From Microbacterium arborescens (lineage in GTDB: Bacteria > Actinomycetota > Actinomycetes > Actinomycetales > Microbacteriaceae), in the NCBI GenBank assembly GCA_003339645.1, contig QNUV01000021.1, forward strand, positions 930,001 to 994,000: a stretch of DNA of 64,000 nt. The letters run 5' to 3'. Of the stretch, positions 60,332 through 64,000 are shown piece after piece (positions within the stretch are counted from its first letter, which is position 1; each line of letters starts with the position of its first letter). The notes under the pieces are model-generated. The model made no database searches and was not told the DNA's origin. It saw only the letters and a program-made list of their open reading frames with translations. A program made the translations under genes and the position numbers.

Positions 60332-60378
60332 GACATTCGCGGCGCGTGCTGCCGGTGGCTGTCTGCGGCTGCCGGTGG

Positions 60379-61089
60379 CTACCGGTGCGACTCGCTGACG
60401 ACGCCGGCCGCGAGCCGTAGCCGTCGGCCGGCACGCGCGGCGACGGCGGAATCGTGGGTGACGACGATCAGGGTGAGGCCCTCGGCGTGCAGCGAGTCGA
60501 GCACTCGAAGGATGTCGTCGCGCATCGATTCGTCGAGGTTGCCGGTGGGCTCGTCGGCCAGCAGGACGCGCGGACGCTTCGCGATGGCTCGCGCGATCGC
60601 CACCCGTTGCTGCTGACCGCCGGAGAGCTCGCCGGGCAGGTGGTCGGCGCGTTCCGCGAGGCCGACGCGCGCGAGCGCTTCAGCCACCCGCGTCCGGCGC
60701 TCCTCGCGCGGCAGGCCGAGCGGCTCGAGTCCCATGTCGACGTTCTCCGATGCGGTCAACGTCGGTATGAGGTTGAAGCCCTGGAAGACAAAGCCGATGT
60801 CACGAGCACGGATGGCGCCGAGAGCGCGGTCGGATGCCGATGCGAGGTCAGCGTCACCGAGCTGGACGGTGCCGCTCGTCGGGCGATCGAGTGCCCCCAG
60901 CAGTTGCAGGAGCGTCGACTTGCCTCCGCCCGTCGGGCCCTGGATCGTCACGAAATCGCCTGCTTCGATCTCCAGGTTCACGCCGGCGAGAGCGCGAACA
61001 GAGCGCCCGCCGCGGGAATACTCCTTCGTCACGTTCTCGATCCGGTAGCCGGCGGTCCGTGGCGGCGTCGTGATGGGGGTGTCGGTCAT
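60379..61089 (-). CDS. MacB/LolD-type ABC transporter ATPase
   Basis: A 236-residue ATPase starting at ATG 61089, set by GAAGGAGAG. Walker A is GPTGGGKST, Q-loop FVFQGFNLIPTLTASENVDM, signature LSGGQQQRVAIARAI, Walker B VLLADEPTGNLDESMRDDIL, and switch VVTHDSAVAARAG. This is the FtsE/MacB/LolD subgroup, which works with the FtsX-like permease encoded just upstream. Probable export or envelope-stress function. Confidence 0.92.
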   Translation of the reverse strand: MTDTPITTPPRTAGYRIENVTKEYSRGGRSVRALAGVNLEIEAGDFVTIQGPTGGGKSTLLQLLGALDRPTSGTVQLGDADLASASDRALGAIRARDIGFVFQGFNLIPTLTASENVDMGLEPLGLPREERRTRVAEALARVGLAERADHLPGELSGGQQQRVAIARAIAKRPRVLLADEPTGNLDESMRDDILRVLDSLHAEGLTLIVVTHDSAVAARAGRRLRLAAGVVSESHR

Positions 61090-61124
61090 GGTCTCTCCTT
61101 CGGGTGAACGCGGGTCGTCGATGC

Positions 61125-62615
61125 TCATGCGACAGCTCGCAGGGCCTCGGCGGGCTGGAGTCGCGCGGCACGCCAGCCGCCGAGGATCCCGGCGACGAGG
61201 CCGCCAGCCAGGGCCAGCGCGAGCGCGAGCAGCACGATCGACGGAGCGATCGGCGCCGTCAGCACGATGTCTCCCGCGACCGTTGCCTGCTCGGACATCG
61301 ACCCGGGGCCGCCCATTCCGCCCGGAAAGCCCGCCGACCCTGCGGGGCCCGATTCGGCGGCGACGGAGACGGTGGGTGCGACCGCGGTGATGATGAACGC
61401 GCCCACCAGGCCGACCACGGTGCCGATGACACCGCCGATCGCACCCTGGACGATCGACTCGCCGGCGACCTGGCCGACGACGCGACGGTTGGACCATCCG
61501 ATCGCCTTCAGCGTCCCGATTTCCCTCGTGCGACGCGAGACTCCGGAGATCGTGAAGAGGACCGCGAGGGCGACGGCGACGACGAGCAGGATGACCGAGA
61601 GCCAGGTGCCGAGCCCGGAGATGAGGGCGCTGGCGCTCGACAGCGAGGACGACACGCTCGAAGCCAGGTCCGACTGCGAGTTGACGGTCGCGTCCGGCAG
61701 TTCCGCCTCCAATGCGGTCTTCACCGCCTCGATCGAGTCCGCGGACTCCGCTTGGACGTAGACCGTCGAGACGACATCCCCCGCACCGGAGATCTCCTGC
61801 GCCGTCGCCAGAGGCAGGTACACGTCGGCCGCGGTGTCGGCATCAGCGGTGGCCGACGCGACGATGCCCACGATCTCGACATCCGTGCCGCCGACGTCGA
61901 TCGTGTCTCCGACCGCCAGGTTCTCGCTGGTGGCGTAGGTGGCATCGACGATGGCCCGAGCCTCGCCGTCATCGGATGCTGCCAGGGCTCGGCCGTCGGC
62001 GACCTCGACGGCCGAGAGGGGGCCGACGCCGGACGCGTCGGTGGAGACGCCGAGAACGGTGAACGAATCGATGTCGAACGAGCCGCCGCCGAAGCCTCCA
62101 CCCGGACCGCCCTGGCCCTCGCCGGGAACGCGCTGCTGCGCCGAGGCCTCGCCGTCGCCTTGAACGTCGTCCGCAACGCCGTCGCTCGGAACCTGCGGCA
62201 GCTCCCCGTCGAAGTTCGTGTTGGTGAGACTCAGTGCGCCGACGGCCGCTGCGACGCCCTCGGTTCCCGCAACGGCGTCGACCGTGCTGCCGTCGAGGGT
62301 GCCGCGCCGGAAGTCGGTCATCAGTCTCGACTGACTCAGGTTGGTGGCCCCGTCCTCGCCGGTCTGCGCGTCACCGCCGCCGAACTCGAAGCTCGGTCCG
62401 CCCCCCTGCCCCGGTTCCGACTCGGTGCCGGACACGGTCAGGTCTGTGCCGACGCCGTACACGGCTGCGAGGGCCGACGACTGAGCGTCCTTCACGCCTG
62501 CCGCGAGGGCGTTGACGATGATGACCAGCGCGATCGCGATCGCGAGGCCGGCTGCGACGATGGCGGTCTGCTTCTTTCGGCCGGACAACTCCCGGCGCAG
62601 ATAAGTCAGGTACAT
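61125..62615 (-). CDS. FtsX-like (MacB-type) ABC transporter permease
   Basis: A 496-residue permease starting at ATG 62615. One N-terminal helix (KKQTAIVAAGLAIAIALVII), a large extracytoplasmic MacB-like periplasmic domain (residues about 45-325, with a Gly-rich insertion GGPGGGFGGGSFDIDSFTVL), then three helices (WLSVILLVVAVALAVLFTIS, GAIGGVIGTVVGLVGAFIIT, VLLALALALAGGLVAGILGG). The cytoplasmic loop is RRTREIGTLKAIGWSNRRVV. Forms the transporter with the ATPase at 60379. Substrate unknown. Confidence 0.92.
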   Translation of the reverse strand: MYLTYLRRELSGRKKQTAIVAAGLAIAIALVIIVNALAAGVKDAQSSALAAVYGVGTDLTVSGTESEPGQGGGPSFEFGGGDAQTGEDGATNLSQSRLMTDFRRGTLDGSTVDAVAGTEGVAAAVGALSLTNTNFDGELPQVPSDGVADDVQGDGEASAQQRVPGEGQGGPGGGFGGGSFDIDSFTVLGVSTDASGVGPLSAVEVADGRALAASDDGEARAIVDATYATSENLAVGDTIDVGGTDVEIVGIVASATADADTAADVYLPLATAQEISGAGDVVSTVYVQAESADSIEAVKTALEAELPDATVNSQSDLASSVSSSLSSASALISGLGTWLSVILLVVAVALAVLFTISGVSRRTREIGTLKAIGWSNRRVVGQVAGESIVQGAIGGVIGTVVGLVGAFIITAVAPTVSVAAESGPAGSAGFPGGMGGPGSMSEQATVAGDIVLTAPIAPSIVLLALALALAGGLVAGILGGWRAARLQPAEALRAVA

Positions 62616-62744
62616 GGGCTCTCCTTCGGGGCGCACAGAGCGCCGACGAACGAGAAACTAAGCGGCCCGCCGATGACGAGCGTTGGCTTTTCTTATCTAC
62701 GACTTATGTAACTGGGGCCGTGCGGCGTCGGACCGCGAACGCGC

Positions 62745-64000
62745 TCAGGCCGGATGCCGCTTGAGCAGCTTCGCTGCCACGATCATCGCGCCGCCGAGCA
62801 CGGCGGGGATGCCGCCGCCCGGGTGAACCGAGGCGCCGACCCGCCAGAGCCAGGGTGCGCGGAGGTCGTGCTGCGCGGGCTGGTGCAGCGGGCCGCTCAT
62901 CCACAGCGGTCGCGACGCCCCGTAGAGGGCGCCGTGGGGTTCGCCGAACGATCCGAAATAGCGGGGGTCGAGCACGGTCGTCTCGGTCATCCCGTCGGTG
63001 AGGAGTCCATCGAGGCCCATGACGCCCGAGATGCGCTCGATCTCGCGCCTCACGAACGGGTGGTCGAGCGAGTAGCCCTGGCCGTCGGCGGGGCTCGTCA
63101 GCAGGACGGCGAGCGTGCCGCGGTCGTTCGGGTAGATCTCGCCGGCCCGGTAGTGGTTGACGAACGCCATCGTGTCGGCGGGCTCATCGCCGGCGGCGAG
63201 ACTGCGGTGCAGGGCGTCGGGCTTCGTGGGCAGGATGACGCTGTGCGCGGCGATCCGCTCGGGGAGGGGCGTCTCGAGCACGCCGTAGATCGCGACCGCC
63301 GAGCACGACAGCTGCGGCGAGCCGGGAACCACGCGGCGCCGCCCCAGCAGTCCGTCGAGCCGTGACGCGTCGAGACCGCTCACGACGACATCCGCGTCGT
63401 GCACACCGCGCTCGGTCGTGACGCGTCCGCGCTCGATGCGCGTGACGCGCTCGCCGGTGCGGATCTCGACGCCCGCGGCATCCGCCAGCCGCTGCAGCGC
63501 GATGACGATCTCAAACACCCCGCCTCGGGGCACCCACACCCCGTCGGCGGCCATGACGGCGGGCATGCTCGCGTACAACGCCGGGGTGCGGGAGGGGGAG
63601 ACCCCCGCGTTGAGGGTGTGGATCGCGATGATCTCGCGCAGGCCCTCGGGCATCCAGGTCAGGCTGTCGAGGTAGGCCCGGGTGCTGAGGTGCCGTCCGT
63701 ATACGGCGAGCAGCCGACGCAGTGCGGGCAGCGACGCGCGATCGAGCGGGTCGGCGACGAGCAGCGCGGCGACGTCGTCCGCGAGGGGTGCGTGCTCGTC
63801 GCTGAAACGCTTCCACGCGGAGTGCCAGGGGTGCCCTTCGGGCACGGGCAGCGAGACCTCTTCGCCCCGGTAGTAGTAGCGGCCCACCTCATCCAGACGC
63901 ACGAGGTCGAGCCCACCGGCATCCGTGACCGTTCGCGACCCCGCGCCCAACCGGCGCAGCAGCTCGTCCCAGACGGACGGGAACGTGACGAGCGATGGGC
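62745..64000 (-). CDS. Phytoene desaturase-like FAD oxidoreductase (5' end outside window)
   Basis: About 418 C-terminal residues of a CrtI-family desaturase; the frame is open at 64000, and reading upstream of 63950 gives PSLVTFPSVWDELLRRLGAG, part of the CrtI signature, so the N-terminal FAD-binding Rossmann motif is beyond the window. Other features are GHPWHSAWKRFSDEHAPLAD, GVFEIVIALQRLADAAGVEI, RTGERVTRIERGRVTTERGV, DADVVVSGLDASRLDGLLG and GASVHPGGGIPAVLGGAMIV, the C-terminal FAD-binding site. It probably serves carotenoid synthesis, common in yellow-pigmented Microbacteriaceae. Confidence 0.88.
   Translation of the reverse strand, partial: PSLVTFPSVWDELLRRLGAGSRTVTDAGGLDLVRLDEVGRYYYRGEEVSLPVPEGHPWHSAWKRFSDEHAPLADDVAALLVADPLDRASLPALRRLLAVYGRHLSTRAYLDSLTWMPEGLREIIAIHTLNAGVSPSRTPALYASMPAVMAADGVWVPRGGVFEIVIALQRLADAAGVEIRTGERVTRIERGRVTTERGVHDADVVVSGLDASRLDGLLGRRRVVPGSPQLSCSAVAIYGVLETPLPERIAAHSVILPTKPDALHRSLAAGDEPADTMAFVNHYRAGEIYPNDRGTLAVLLTSPADGQGYSLDHPFVRREIERISGVMGLDGLLTDGMTETTVLDPRYFGSFGEPHGALYGASRPLWMSGPLHQPAQHDLRAPWLWRVGASVHPGGGIPAVLGGAMIVAAKLLKRHPA

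Noticed and set aside
1-64000. tRNA, rRNA, insertion sequences or integrase genes
   Set aside because: None recognised by eye on either strand.

Overview
The window is high-GC DNA with dense GTG/ATG starts, ATGA and GTGA stop-start overlaps, CUT1 sugar transporters without their own ATPase, and an rpsF-ssb-rpsR-rplI block close to dnaB. This fits an actinobacterium, most likely of the family Microbacteriaceae (Microbacterium-like). That assignment rests on sequence style and gene content, not on a marker-gene comparison.

Layout. 1-601: 5' part of a secreted GH43-type arabinan/xylan hydrolase on the minus strand, with a LacI-type operator. 870-2841: aldehyde dehydrogenase plus DUF779 partner. 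2857-5640: atypical accessory patch with an orphan immunity-like protein, a membrane protein/GntR pair, and a scar in which a decayed copper P-type ATPase runs straight into a decayed conjugation-type ATPase. 5947-17629: LacI-controlled operon with a CUT1 sugar transporter, two ADP-ribosylglycohydrolase-family enzymes, a PfkB kinase, a barrel/formylglycine-enzyme-like fusion, a class III CoA transferase and a CitE-like lyase. 18503-27552: PdxA2-like dehydrogenase and DUF1537 kinase (C4 acid sugar use), a convergent ROK regulator, then a GH36 alpha-galactosidase with its own CUT1 transporter. 28913-46709: a second large catabolic region with an XRE-cupin regulator, an SsuABC-type importer with an amidohydrolase and DUF1028 protein, an IclR regulator, a LivJHMGF-type importer, PrpD-family and isochorismatase-family enzymes, two PuuE-like deacetylase-fold proteins, an MFS carrier and an Old Yellow Enzyme. 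46822-49028: two conserved hypotheticals. 49177-55816: rpsF-ssb-rpsR-rplI and dnaB, separated by two repetitive surface proteins. 55890-64000: small genes, an ATP-grasp protein, epoxide hydrolase, APC permease, a MacB-like ABC pair, and the 3' part of a phytoene-desaturase-like gene.

How the genes work together. Most of the window is specialised nutrient capture: each catabolic block pairs its own regulator and importer with soluble enzymes whose chain-overlap spacing implies one transcript. The two blocks I cannot match to a described pathway are the ADP-ribosylglycohydrolase operon (5947-17629) and the PuuE/isochorismatase/PrpD/OYE operon (35452-46709); these are the best candidates for undescribed systems. 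The surface proteins between rplI and dnaB carry chaplin-like repeats without cysteines, and the first is interrupted in its signal peptide by a G7 run.

Small-scale structure includes shared promoter/operator sequence before the pdxA-like and GH36 genes, two IclR-like sites between iclR and the liv operon, a cluster of DnaA-box-like 9-mers before dnaB, and several families of intergenic palindromes, one with two copies 33.7 kb apart. I found no tRNA, rRNA, intact insertion sequence or CRISPR array.
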